Shown: positions 39,401 to 47,427, counted from the stretch's first letter. The stretch is DNA of 64,000 nucleotides from Rhodobacteraceae bacterium HIMB11 (GCA_000472185.1 AVDB01000006.1:124001-188000), one strand, 5' to 3'. Made by a program: numbers and translations. Notes: generated from the letters alone by a model not told the origin.

Positions 39401-39619
39401 CGCCTTGGTTTTATTGATCAGACCATCGCGAATAGCATCCAACATGGCCTGATATTCGCCCATTGCGTTTACAATATTTTCGGGGGCCTCGGGCCTGCGA
39501 AACGATAATGCCTGCATTTCGGGGGCTGTATTCAGATCAAGGATGTCGATGCGTTTTAATCGTTCGGTTGGGTATTGCCCCATGTGTACGGGGCGGTTTT
39601 TGTCTGAAAACAGCTTCAT
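36413..39619 (-). CDS. Cobalamin-dependent reductive dehalogenase fused to a flavin/2Fe-2S reductase
   Basis: Cytoplasmic catabolic reductive dehalogenase (NpRdhA/BhbA class), 1068 residues, no Tat signal. Residues 1-270 are a degenerate copy of the corrinoid domain; 360-550 are the active copy. Two 4Fe-4S sites follow: C557, C560, C563, C567 with C613 and C593, C606, C609. Y471, K533 and R597 have the same spacing (62 and 64) as the NpRdhA active-site Tyr, Lys and Arg as I remember them. Residues 750-980 are a ferredoxin reductase-type module (RQYS at 801, GGGIGITP at 864) and 985-1068 a plant-type 2Fe-2S domain (C1017, C1022, C1025, C1053). The enzyme would take electrons from NAD(P)H itself and remove halide from an aromatic ring. 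It is the last gene of the operon, 9 bp after the SDR gene. The substrate is unknown. Confidence 0.9.
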   Translation of the reverse strand: MKLFSDKNRPVHMGQYPTERLKRIDILDLNTAPEMQALSFRRPEAPENIVNAMGEYQAMLDAIRDGLINKTKADIPTDPTERAHHIKGFGYFSDASMIGICRLDDRAILDEPIQNPDIERLAHALRTRQTKTLASGIDVIMADLKDSMEAPPTTIDGHTHAIVFLYENPRDLMPNEVGCDWLEDAHAHRACLRANETAAVIANYIRLLGYDAKSHSGAASDVDLNKLALASGLVWADQGALIAPYIGKNFGLGVITTTLDLATDRPLAPRADQPWFKTQGPAWWLGKGFSKNAFNRDPFSKRKFVDGPHPFENLKRVETPTTYIDEARVARVPKRTDMFARAQFGDMGKNLQEGAKGGYYARKAAPSCAQRRALGAFVLLQDGEANENGPRPSDLAQNAANIKAASYFLGVDAVGLSRCPDWAWYSHDATGAVLDPPHNNAVSMIIDQGYETMEGASGDDWISVAQSMRAYLRFSLLGGVIAQQIRNLGYKAKSHTVLDGEVLQPPLLLLSGLGEVSRIGEVILNPYLGPRLKSGVVTTDMPFEHDKPIDFGLQNFCENCNKCARECPSGAITAGPKLMFNGYEIWKSDSQKCASYRISTEGGAMCGRCMKTCPWNLEGLFAEAPFRWAASNLPSLAKPLAKLDDMVGNGELNPIKKWWWDIELYEDGGYKPARKPVNARGLQKDLDLKYEDQTMAVYPANLAPHPYPYPFHMDREAGIEAYQAMITAEEYKLKLERGETDHLHVYSSDGDAPVVRVQVSKVEKMTQDVTKYEFQTLDGSPLPEWSAGAHLDIVVAPEFLRQYSMSGDPADRSKYQIGVLREDAGRGGSKMMHRIFVEGRKVFISKPINHFDLVEDATKTFLMGGGIGITPMIAFAHRLHALGRDFEMHYSASRKEGAGYLNDLATVPWADKVQYHFSDQGMRADLANILSGYQNGWHVYTCGPERYMDSVIAAAEAGGFPDEARHLEYFSVPEQPDYVNHDFKIRLTKSGREFDVPADKSAADVLIDAGYNIDLKCSDGICGVCKCGIVSGDIEHRDFVLSKKQRETQVILCQSRAAKKDGVIEIDL

Positions 39620-39628
39620 TGTGATGAA

Positions 39629-40399
39629 TTATCCCTTTAGTTCCATCATATCGGTCATGCCCATGGCGCTCATCCCGCCATCAATCGTAATGTCCTGCCC
39701 CTTAATCCACGCACTTTGCGCAGAGGCCAGATACAAAATCACATCGGCGATTTCCGATGGATGTCCCGGGCGTCCCGCGAGGGCGATGTTTTTGGCAACC
39801 TTTGGGCCAAAGGCTTTGGTGAAATCATCCAATATACCTGTGCTAACGGCGGCGGGGCTGACGCAATTGACACGAATGCCTTGGGCCAAAAACGCCTCTG
39901 TCGTGGCGATGGTTTCAACGATCACAGCCTCTTTGGACAGGTTATAGGCACGTGTGTCATCAATCTCATGCGACTGTATTAATGCATCAATGTCCCCCCA
40001 TGAACAGGCACGCAGCGCCTTAACCTGCGCCAAGTTATCCCGCCAAAATGCTCCCGCACGTGAGGCTGTGTGCACAACGGCACCGCCCGCGTTTAAACGG
40101 GGCACCATGGCCTGTGTCATGTCGCGCAGACCAAAGTAGTTCACTTCCAAAACCTTTCGCCCCAATCCCTCTCTTGGTGGCAGGCCCGCGTTATTGATCA
40201 GCGCATCAAATGTTCCTTGCGTCGTATTTACGGCATTTGCAATGGCCGCTGGATCAGACAAATCAACTTGAACAAACTGATCAACCGCAACAGATGGTTT
40301 CGTGATGTCGAAGGCAACTACTTCATGCCCCTGCTCTTTCGCTTTGCGTGCAACCTCTGCGCCGATGCCCGTTGCTGCCCCAGTCAATGCAAGTCTCAT
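39629..40399 (-). CDS. SDR family NAD(P)-dependent oxidoreductase
   Basis: Short-chain dehydrogenase/reductase of 256 residues: nucleotide-binding TGAATGIG near residue 6, NNAG, the catalytic Ser in VHTASRAG and the Tyr-Lys pair in YNLSKEA. The C-terminal IDGGMSAMG is the classic SDR end. It resembles 3-alpha-hydroxysteroid dehydrogenase/carbonyl reductase-like SDRs in the short N-terminus. An alcohol-aldehyde step on the benzylic side chain of a bromophenol would fit the operon, but the substrate is unknown. The start is the ATG at 40399; upstream in-frame codons run into the spacer. Confidence 0.88.
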   Translation of the reverse strand: MRLALTGAATGIGAEVARKAKEQGHEVVAFDITKPSVAVDQFVQVDLSDPAAIANAVNTTQGTFDALINNAGLPPREGLGRKVLEVNYFGLRDMTQAMVPRLNAGGAVVHTASRAGAFWRDNLAQVKALRACSWGDIDALIQSHEIDDTRAYNLSKEAVIVETIATTEAFLAQGIRVNCVSPAAVSTGILDDFTKAFGPKVAKNIALAGRPGHPSEIADVILYLASAQSAWIKGQDITIDGGMSAMGMTDMMELKG

Positions 40400-40456
40400 C
40401 CTAAAAATCCTTAAAATGTGCGCTGCCACATCCCTGACACGGCAGCGCATGTGTTA

Positions 40457-41428
40457 TTATTTCAAAACACTAACTTCGCGATAATAACGCGCCGCACCTG
40501 GGTGCAGTTCGGCCAAACCACGTTTTGACGCCGCAAATTCAAGGTTCAGTGCCTTGGCCCATGGCGCTTCGGATGTGACCTGATCAATGTTGTCCCAGAA
40601 CGCTTTGGTTACCTGATAAACGGTCTCCTCATCCATATCCGCGCGCACAGCGATCCCAACGGCGGTGTCAAAGCTCATGACAGGGCCATCATTTTTCTGA
40701 CCTTCATAAACGCCTGCGGGAACTTCTGCATAATAGCGGAATTTGCCAAGGAATTTGTCAACCGCTTCACCCGTGTGATCCTCGGGTGCGATGAAACGCA
40801 CATCTTCGGTTTCGGTGAACTGAATGAATTGACCACATGGATCCAAACATCCGTTCACATAGACGTCAATTTTCCCGTCAAGAAACGCTTGATACCCTGT
40901 TTGCCAGTTTGCTTTGATCGCTTCATAATCTTCGCCTGCAACCAGTCCAGTTGTGGAGGCTACCCAACCTTTGGCCGCGTTGAATGCACCGCCCCCCTGA
41001 GGCCCAAGGAAGACAGAGGCGCCTTCGATATCATCCAATGTTTGAATGTCGCTATCTGCCCGCACGGCAAAGTGATAGGCTCCATATGGATACCACATTA
41101 ACAAATTAACGTTTTTCGCCAATTCAGGGGCGTCGGCCTGTTTTGCATACATCGCCTTACCACCCGACATTAGGTTATAAACAACAGGCGATGTCATCGA
41201 CATGTCCAAATTGCCACGGCCCACTTCCATCATGTGTAGGGTTGCGGCACCCCCTGCTGCGACTTCAATCTCGATCCCATCGACATTTTTGGTGACGATG
41301 TTTGCGAATGTTGCCATGGAAATCGCGGCCCCTAAACTGGGTGCAATGGTTGCCATTTTCAATGTTTCGGCCTGTGCAGGTGCCGAAAGCGCCAATGTTG
41401 CCGCAAGGGCCAGTCCAAGTTTTTGCAT
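40457..41428 (-). CDS. TAXI family TRAP transporter solute-binding protein
   Basis: Periplasmic substrate-binding protein of 323 residues with a signal peptide (residues 1-21, cleaved after AQA). It has the TAXI-family order of motifs, including MATIAPSLGAAISMATFANIV, GRGNLDMSMTSPVVYNLM and GKIDVYVNGCLDPCGQF. The start ATG at 41428 follows GGGAGA. It sits 13 bp downstream of the fused TRAP permease gene. In the related bhb locus of Comamonas a tripartite-transport receptor accompanies the dehalogenase, so uptake of the halogenated substrate is the likely job. Confidence 0.88.
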   Translation of the reverse strand: MQKLGLALAATLALSAPAQAETLKMATIAPSLGAAISMATFANIVTKNVDGIEIEVAAGGAATLHMMEVGRGNLDMSMTSPVVYNLMSGGKAMYAKQADAPELAKNVNLLMWYPYGAYHFAVRADSDIQTLDDIEGASVFLGPQGGGAFNAAKGWVASTTGLVAGEDYEAIKANWQTGYQAFLDGKIDVYVNGCLDPCGQFIQFTETEDVRFIAPEDHTGEAVDKFLGKFRYYAEVPAGVYEGQKNDGPVMSFDTAVGIAVRADMDEETVYQVTKAFWDNIDQVTSEAPWAKALNLEFAASKRGLAELHPGAARYYREVSVLK

Positions 41429-41441
41429 GATTTTCTCCCTG

Positions 41442-43508
41442 TTATGCAATTTCATGTTTTGTGTGTGGGTCATCATTCTGACGACGATGCCATAAGATCA
41501 TCAATACGCCTGCGCCAAATGCGGGGATGGCAATGGACATATTTGGCAAGAGCATAAGCACAGCCAAAATTCCGCGCAGGATCCGCGCAACCCCGCCAAT
41601 GCGATGTTTTTCATAGCCGCTGATTGCGGATGAAAGAAGCCAAAGCGCTGTGCCAAGGGCAATCGTGATCCATACGAAATCCGCCCATCCGACAGTGGCA
41701 ATATCAATCATCGCACGCGATGACACAGTTTCCCCGCCAAACCATTCAAACAGAATTTGAAGTTTGTACAGCAATGCAGGGTGATAGACGAAAACAAACG
41801 GAATTATGAACCCTGCTAAGGATAGGCGCGCGGCCTGAAATGCGGTGTCGATCGGATTTGCGCCTGCAATTGGTGCGGCGGCAAAGGCCGCCAATGCCAC
41901 AGGCGGTGTAACGGTTGAAATCACCGCAAAGAACACCACAAACAAATGCAGTGTCAGCGGCGCGATGCCAACCATGTCGATCCCCGAGCTAAGCGCGATG
42001 ACGATAATGAAATAGGTGGCCCCAGGGGGCAGCCCCATGCCCAAAACAATCGACCCAAGCGCCACAACAATCAGCGTCACAAACAACGGACCGTTGGCAA
42101 GTTGCGATAACAACAGTGATAGACGGCCAGAGAACCCCGATATTTCGATCAATCCTACAATCAATCCAATCGCAGCAACGATCACGACGATGGATGCGGC
42201 CATACGCCCGCCGTCAACCAAGCTTTGAAAAACGCGGCGGGGTGAACGGTAGGCAGGGAATAGGATCAGCGCCATTATGATGGCGGACAGAAATCCGTAA
42301 AACCCCGCCTTGGGGACAGAAGGTTGTGCGAACAGATAATAGCTTAGAACGCCAAGCGGGATGATAAACACCAAACATTGGCGCTTTTCGATGGATGTCA
42401 GGGGCACGCGGGCCTCTTTGGGTAAGGGACCAATGCCCTGACGCCGTGCCTCAAAGTAAACGGTTAGGAATGTTCCGACATAGTAGAAAATCGCAGGCAT
42501 GATTGCCGCCACTACGATGTAGCGATATTCCAAGCCGATTTGTCCCGCGACAAAAAACGCTACAACCCCCATGACAGGTGGCATGATTTGCCCCCCTGTT
42601 GAGGCGGCCGCCTCTACCCCCGCTGCAAATGCGGGGCGAAATCCAGATTTCTTAATCACGGGGATGGTCATGACGCCTGTTGAGACAACATTAGAAATGG
42701 CCGCACCTGATAGAGTTCCAAACAGCGCGGATGAGGCCACCGCCGCATGCGCCGCCCCGCCCGTAAAGCGCCCTGTTAACAGGTTCGCGATCTTCATCAA
42801 AACGTCCCCCGCGCCAGAGGCCATCAATACGGCACCGAAAATGATAAAGATTAGGACATTACCCGAAACCACCTGTAACGGTTGTCCAAATAATCCACCT
42901 GTTTGGGCCCAGAAATTCAACACCATGGCCCGCATGGATTGGGCCAATGTGCTGTCCGATCCTGCAAAAATTCCTGTCCATTCAGGTAGCCACCCGCGCA
43001 CAAAGAAATACACAATCCAAAAGAGGCAGAAGAATATGATGAAACTGCCAAATTGTTTCCACGTAAGGTAAAGTGTCAGAGCCACAGCCAAGGGAAAAAC
43101 CCAAAAATCAATCGGATCCGCAAAAGGAAGCGCACCTGCATCCACCGCGAATAGTTTTCCAATCCACGCTGAAAACACGGCGATGGTCAGAGCCAGCCCC
43201 ACCCAACGCAGCCATGAGGCCGCCCGCACATTCAGGAAAGAAATCGCAAAGGATAAGATCAGCGGCAGACCCAGAATAATACCCGTGGGCAATAAAAAGC
43301 TGCGTTCAAACGCGCGATGAAACGCGCCGAGCCAATGTTGTTTGAACAACATGCGTTGTTCGCGGCGCGAGAGCTCTTCGAAATCCGCGGTGGTGGCTTC
43401 GATAAACCAACGCACGAATTCATTTAACGGACCAGAGGCCGCAAAAATCAAGATCACAATTGTGAAGGAAAACGCCAATAAATCAGCAATCTTTGCGTCA
43501 TACTTCAT
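41442..43508 (-). CDS. TRAP transporter permease, fused 4TM/12TM subunits
   Basis: Inner-membrane TRAP permease of 688 residues in which the small (4TM) and large (12TM) subunits are fused, the form that partners TAXI binding proteins. About 16-18 hydrophobic segments are visible; the large-subunit signature is SSALFGTLSGAAISNVVSTGVMTIP and GGQIMPPVMGVVAF. Transport is driven by the sodium or proton gradient. It overlaps the MBL sulfatase gene by 4 bp (ATGA). Confidence 0.9.
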   Translation of the reverse strand: MKYDAKIADLLAFSFTIVILIFAASGPLNEFVRWFIEATTADFEELSRREQRMLFKQHWLGAFHRAFERSFLLPTGIILGLPLILSFAISFLNVRAASWLRWVGLALTIAVFSAWIGKLFAVDAGALPFADPIDFWVFPLAVALTLYLTWKQFGSFIIFFCLFWIVYFFVRGWLPEWTGIFAGSDSTLAQSMRAMVLNFWAQTGGLFGQPLQVVSGNVLIFIIFGAVLMASGAGDVLMKIANLLTGRFTGGAAHAAVASSALFGTLSGAAISNVVSTGVMTIPVIKKSGFRPAFAAGVEAAASTGGQIMPPVMGVVAFFVAGQIGLEYRYIVVAAIMPAIFYYVGTFLTVYFEARRQGIGPLPKEARVPLTSIEKRQCLVFIIPLGVLSYYLFAQPSVPKAGFYGFLSAIIMALILFPAYRSPRRVFQSLVDGGRMAASIVVIVAAIGLIVGLIEISGFSGRLSLLLSQLANGPLFVTLIVVALGSIVLGMGLPPGATYFIIVIALSSGIDMVGIAPLTLHLFVVFFAVISTVTPPVALAAFAAAPIAGANPIDTAFQAARLSLAGFIIPFVFVYHPALLYKLQILFEWFGGETVSSRAMIDIATVGWADFVWITIALGTALWLLSSAISGYEKHRIGGVARILRGILAVLMLLPNMSIAIPAFGAGVLMILWHRRQNDDPHTKHEIA

Positions 43509-44776
43509 GTATCTGATCCTTCAGATATGCGTGACAACAGCTGTTTTGCCTCCCACAAATACGTATTGCGTGCTGTCGCGTTGATTTCGGTTTCAGAAAG
43601 GGTCGTTAACAATTCTGCTTTTTGCGCTTCAGCAGGTTGATCAAGGGCAATCAAATGATCACAGACCTCTAATTTCCATTGAGGATCATCGTCATTTTTC
43701 AACACATCCCACAACCCTTCAATTCCCCCAGCAAGAGCCGCGATTTTTTCTGCGCGGGACCGAGATGACAAGCAACCCAAATGTGTAGGATTGCCGTCAT
43801 ACCACCCCAGTGTTCCAACCGCATAGGCACGGGCGGACCATGACAGCTTGCCGTAAAATTCACCCAACCACGGTTTATCGACCAGATGGTCGGGTAATGA
43901 AATTGTGGCGGCAATGTCATCCATTGACTGTCCTGCATTCATGCCTGCCGCCGTATGCGACACCACATGCATGATCGCGTCGCGGGTTGTTGTCACAACC
44001 TCTTGCACCTGCTCTGCGCCGAATACGGGGTTTGTGTGACCGGGCGCCATGACCTCTGCCCCAAGCCCCGCGATCAAATCCAAACTATTGGCCCAAGCGA
44101 TGAAATCACGATAGGCCGTGCCGCGAATGGCATAAAGATTGGGGAACGAATAGTACCAATTGTCGCCCGGGAACAAAATCCGTTGTTCGGGCAACCAGAC
44201 CATCATGTGATCCGCCGTTTCGCCGGGCGCAAAAATCAGGCGTGCAAGAACACCATCCAGATCAATATCGCACTCCGCCTCAATCACTTGCGTGGGCGGC
44301 AGAAACCCTGCCCCCAATCCCTGCATCGGGCGATCCCCCGGCCCACAGCCAAGCGAGACACGTTCGTCTCCACTCAGCCCAATGCCAAATTGCGCTTGTG
44401 TGCGGCGTCCCAACGCCATGTTTGGTGCGGGAACATTGTCGGAGACAGCAACAAGATCGGATTTGAACCCGTGATGGGCCAAAATGGGCACATCCCTTCC
44501 TTGTGCAAACACCGTTGCGCCAGAAATATGATCGCGATGCGAATGGGTATAGATGATCCGCGCAATGGGTTTGTCCGACAGTTTTTGAAACTCGGCCAGT
44601 ATATTTTCGGCGGCCTTGGTGCTTTCGCTGGTGTCGATGATGGTGATGCTGCTGTCACCCTCAATCATATGAACATTGGACGCGGCATACCCCACGGCGG
44701 TATAAATGCCCTCACCCAAACGCGTGATTGATTTTTCAAACTGCGCACGATGCGCCAATAGATCAGGGTGTGCCAT
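43505..44776 (-). CDS. SdsA1/alkyl-sulfatase-type metallo-beta-lactamase-fold hydrolase
   Basis: Binuclear zinc hydrolase of 423 residues. The metal motif is THSHRDH (H78, H80, D82, H83), with later ligands in APGETADHMMVW and FPGDNWYYSFPNL. The alkyl-sulfatase dimerisation region follows (AVGTLGWYDGNPTHLG). These match class III sulfatases such as SdsA1 and BDS1, which are inverting and need no formylglycine. It is shorter than SdsA1 (about 650) because the C-terminal SCP2-like domain is missing, and it has no signal peptide, so it should be cytoplasmic. It is joined to the upstream sulfatase by a TGATG overlap. Which ester it cuts, aryl or primary alkyl sulfate, cannot be told. Confidence 0.82.
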   Translation of the reverse strand: MAHPDLLAHRAQFEKSITRLGEGIYTAVGYAASNVHMIEGDSSITIIDTSESTKAAENILAEFQKLSDKPIARIIYTHSHRDHISGATVFAQGRDVPILAHHGFKSDLVAVSDNVPAPNMALGRRTQAQFGIGLSGDERVSLGCGPGDRPMQGLGAGFLPPTQVIEAECDIDLDGVLARLIFAPGETADHMMVWLPEQRILFPGDNWYYSFPNLYAIRGTAYRDFIAWANSLDLIAGLGAEVMAPGHTNPVFGAEQVQEVVTTTRDAIMHVVSHTAAGMNAGQSMDDIAATISLPDHLVDKPWLGEFYGKLSWSARAYAVGTLGWYDGNPTHLGCLSSRSRAEKIAALAGGIEGLWDVLKNDDDPQWKLEVCDHLIALDQPAEAQKAELLTTLSETEINATARNTYLWEAKQLLSRISEGSDT

Positions 44777-46416
44777 CAGTCTTCTGCAATCTTTTTTGAA
44801 ACGGGTCCGCGATAATGCACGGTCAATTCTTCATCGACTTCGCTGCCATCATAGAGGAAGGGCAAAATGCCCTTTCGCAGGGATTTGCCGCGCATGTTTT
44901 TGATGTCTTGTTCTGATTTGGTAACGCGTTGTGCGGGCCTGCGTCCCCACTGTGCCAACAGCGCGTAAAGGCGATCAATCTGATCCTGATGTTCGCCTGT
45001 TTTGGCCAGATCATGGAATTCCTCGGGATCGTTTTCCAAATCAAACAGCATGGGGCGGAACCCACCTTCGGCATGCATCATTTTCCAGCGGCCATCAAAA
45101 ATCATATAGAGGCGCGCATCGCGTGGTTCGACATCCAACCGCACCGCCTGTGGCGTTGGGGAATAGTCAAATTCACTAATCACGAAATCACGCCATTCTG
45201 GCGTTTCCCCGCGCAGCCATGGCAGGAGTGAACGCCCCTCGATAATGTGATCGGGGACTTCGCCGCCTGCCACCTCAACAAATGTTGCGGCCAAATCAAT
45301 GCTTTCGACCAGGGCGTCACATGTTGTGCCCCGCGTCGCGTCCGCCGCGGTACGTGGATCATAGATGATCATTGGAATTTTTACGGATTGTTCATGAAAC
45401 AAATCCTTTTCCCCCAACCAATGATCGCCCAAATAATCCCCATGATCCGAGGTCAGAACGATCATTGTATCCGCCATCTGACCTGTTTCATTCAGATGAT
45501 CCAAAATGCGACCCAATTCATCGTCACATTGTTTGATCAATCCCATGTAGGCTGGGATCACCTTGTCGCGGACATCATCGCGTTGAAACGCCTGCGCGAT
45601 TTTGTTCTTTTGATAGGACCCGTAGACGGGTTGGGGATCTTCCAATTCAACCTCATGGCGCAAGGGCGGCGGCACATCTGCGGGGGTGAACATGTTGTGA
45701 TAAGGCGCAGGCACGATATAGGGCCAATGCGGTTTGATATAGCTGACATGGGCGCACCACGGGCCTTTCGCCTCATTCATGAAATCAATCGTGCGCGATG
45801 TCAGCCACGGCGTTTCGCTATCCTCGTTCTTGATATTGGCGGGTTTATCCGCGTTCTTAAACATCCAACCCGATGCTTTTTCGCCATTCTCAATACCCGC
45901 ATTCGCAAAATCAGCCCAAGGGTTCACGCCCTCATACCCTTTGCTGTTTAGGTACGCGTTATAGGGGGATCGTTTTTCATCATAAAACCCATCTGGTCCC
46001 AGCCCCCACAAACCATCATCGCGGATCCAAACATCAAACCCACATTCGGCCTGACGTGCGCCGATCACTGTATCAGGTGTTAGGCCCAAACGTTCCATCC
46101 CCTCGGCATCGGCCTTCATATGGGTTTTCCCTAGGAGCCAGCAATCCATCCCATTTTTGCGCAGATGATCACCCAAGGTGTGTTCACCAACCCGCAGTGG
46201 AAAGTTGTTCCATTGCGCCCCGTGGCTGGATGTATAGCGGCCTGTGTAAAAACACATGCGGCTGGCCCCGCAAATAGGGGATTGCACATAGGCATTTGTA
46301 AACCGAACACCCATTGATGCGACCCGATCGAAATTAGGGGTCTGTAATTTGGGGTGACCTGCGCAACTAAGGTAATCAAAACGCAGTTGGTCATACATGA
46401 TGAAAAGGATGTTCAT
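44776..46416 (-). CDS. Type I sulfatase / phosphonate monoester hydrolase family, operon leader
   Basis: Alkaline-phosphatase-superfamily hydrolase of 546 residues, no signal peptide. The residue to be turned into formylglycine is C49 in the motif C-G-A-S-R (49-53), where the usual proline is alanine. Metal ligands appear in MYDQLRFD (residue 9 onward) and TSDHGDYLGDHW (near 330). The DQxRxD form and GEHTLGDHLR are typical of the phosphonate/sulfate monoester hydrolase branch. It is the first gene of the dehalogenase operon, with a sigma-70-like promoter and the IclR palindrome upstream. It is about 60 percent identical by eye to the sulfatase at 49855. No maturase gene is in the window. Confidence 0.88.
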   Translation of the reverse strand: MNILFIMYDQLRFDYLSCAGHPKLQTPNFDRVASMGVRFTNAYVQSPICGASRMCFYTGRYTSSHGAQWNNFPLRVGEHTLGDHLRKNGMDCWLLGKTHMKADAEGMERLGLTPDTVIGARQAECGFDVWIRDDGLWGLGPDGFYDEKRSPYNAYLNSKGYEGVNPWADFANAGIENGEKASGWMFKNADKPANIKNEDSETPWLTSRTIDFMNEAKGPWCAHVSYIKPHWPYIVPAPYHNMFTPADVPPPLRHEVELEDPQPVYGSYQKNKIAQAFQRDDVRDKVIPAYMGLIKQCDDELGRILDHLNETGQMADTMIVLTSDHGDYLGDHWLGEKDLFHEQSVKIPMIIYDPRTAADATRGTTCDALVESIDLAATFVEVAGGEVPDHIIEGRSLLPWLRGETPEWRDFVISEFDYSPTPQAVRLDVEPRDARLYMIFDGRWKMMHAEGGFRPMLFDLENDPEEFHDLAKTGEHQDQIDRLYALLAQWGRRPAQRVTKSEQDIKNMRGKSLRKGILPFLYDGSEVDEELTVHYRGPVSKKIAED

Positions 46417-46444
46417 GCGGGGTCCCTGTTGTATAATTTTTCAC

Positions 46445-46473
46445 ATAAGAAAAATAAAATTTGGGAATAGCAA
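46445..46473 (-). promoter_or_regulatory. Promoter of the sulfatase-dehalogenase operon
   Basis: Read on the minus strand, TTGCTA (46473-46468) and TCTTAT (46450-46445) are 17 bp apart; the predicted start is near 46438, about 20 bp before the sulfatase ATG. The weak hexamers fit a promoter that needs an activator. Confidence 0.5.
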
Positions 46474-46480
46474 GCCATCA

Positions 46481-46495
46481 GTTCACTGTGTGAAC
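46481..46495. promoter_or_regulatory. IclR operator candidate upstream of the sulfatase-dehalogenase operon
   Basis: A perfect palindrome GTTCAC-TGT-GTGAAC lies 7 bp upstream of the predicted -35 box, centred near -50 from the predicted start, a position usual for activation. It matches the site before iclR at 14 of 15 positions on the opposite strand. It is located in the short spacer between the EamA stop and the operon. Confidence 0.65.
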
Positions 46496-46501
46496 CTAAT
46501 T

Positions 46502-47353
46502 TCATCCCGCCTTGCGTTCACGTGACCAAACATAAACACCCGATGCCACGATCACCAAGGCACCAATAACCGTCCATTGGTCAGGCAGATCATCAAATAA
46601 CAGGAATCCCCAAAGTGTTGCAAAAATCAGGGCGATATATCCGATGGGTGCCAAAAGGCTTGCTTCGCCCAACGACAGCGCCTTGATCAATAACCATTGC
46701 GCCAATGTGGCCATAACGCTTAGCGCGGCCATCAGGGTGATGGTGAACACGCTTAACGGTTGCCAATGAAATGGAACAATTGTGCTGAACACGGTTGCCC
46801 CAAAAAGGGCCGTATAAAACAGGGATGTCCAGGGATCTTCGCGCGCGCCCACGAAGCGCGTGATAATGTTATAGCCTGAATAACAAATCGCAGCCCCCAG
46901 CGGGAATAAGGCATAAACGGAAAACACATCGCTGCCCGGTCGGATCACAATCATCGCGCCAATCAACGCACCGATGATCCCAATCACCCGTCGAATGCCG
47001 ATCCGTTCCCCCAAAAACAAAACAGCGCCCAAGGTGATTAACACAGGACTGATATCCATAATCGCGGTCGCCTCGGCCAAGCCGATGTTAGATATCCCCC
47101 AGAAGAAACACATAGTTGCGCACATCAAAAACACAGACCGCGCCAATTGCAGCAGCGGGAAAGAGGTTTTCACAATTTTCCCAAAGCGCGGCAAAACGAT
47201 CAAGAACACCAAAACGGCCTGACCCAAATATCGAATCCACAATGTGGGCCAGACACCGATTTCCTGCGTCAAAACCTTGGCCACCGCATCCATCAGGGTG
47301 AACACAAACATGGCCCCAATCATCAAGAGAACAGAGAGTTTTGTTTGTGTCAC
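46502..47353 (-). CDS. EamA/DMT family transporter
   Basis: Drug/metabolite transporter of 283 residues with ten membrane helices in two EamA repeats (about 5-135 and 148-280). The start is a GTG at 47353. Family members move metabolites or amino acids, often outward; the substrate cannot be read. It follows the DMSP-lyase-like cupin gene at 74 bp on the same strand. Confidence 0.85.
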   Translation of the reverse strand: MTQTKLSVLLMIGAMFVFTLMDAVAKVLTQEIGVWPTLWIRYLGQAVLVFLIVLPRFGKIVKTSFPLLQLARSVFLMCATMCFFWGISNIGLAEATAIMDISPVLITLGAVLFLGERIGIRRVIGIIGALIGAMIVIRPGSDVFSVYALFPLGAAICYSGYNIITRFVGAREDPWTSLFYTALFGATVFSTIVPFHWQPLSVFTITLMAALSVMATLAQWLLIKALSLGEASLLAPIGYIALIFATLWGFLLFDDLPDQWTVIGALVIVASGVYVWSRERKAG

Positions 47354-47427
47354 GGCAGGGGTCCAATTCGTTGTGTCAGCGCGACCCTAGCAGAGCGTTT
47401 TTCAAACGCCAGACAAATTCAAATTGC

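Noticed and set aside
43955-44731. A 258-codon plus-strand frame opposite the MBL sulfatase
   Set aside because: It is antisense to a well-supported enzyme gene with all motifs, and its composition (His/Arg/Pro-rich) is that of a shadow frame.
45247-45951. A 234-codon plus-strand frame opposite the operon-leading sulfatase
   Set aside because: It is a shadow of the sulfatase gene; no start signals and no recognisable protein.
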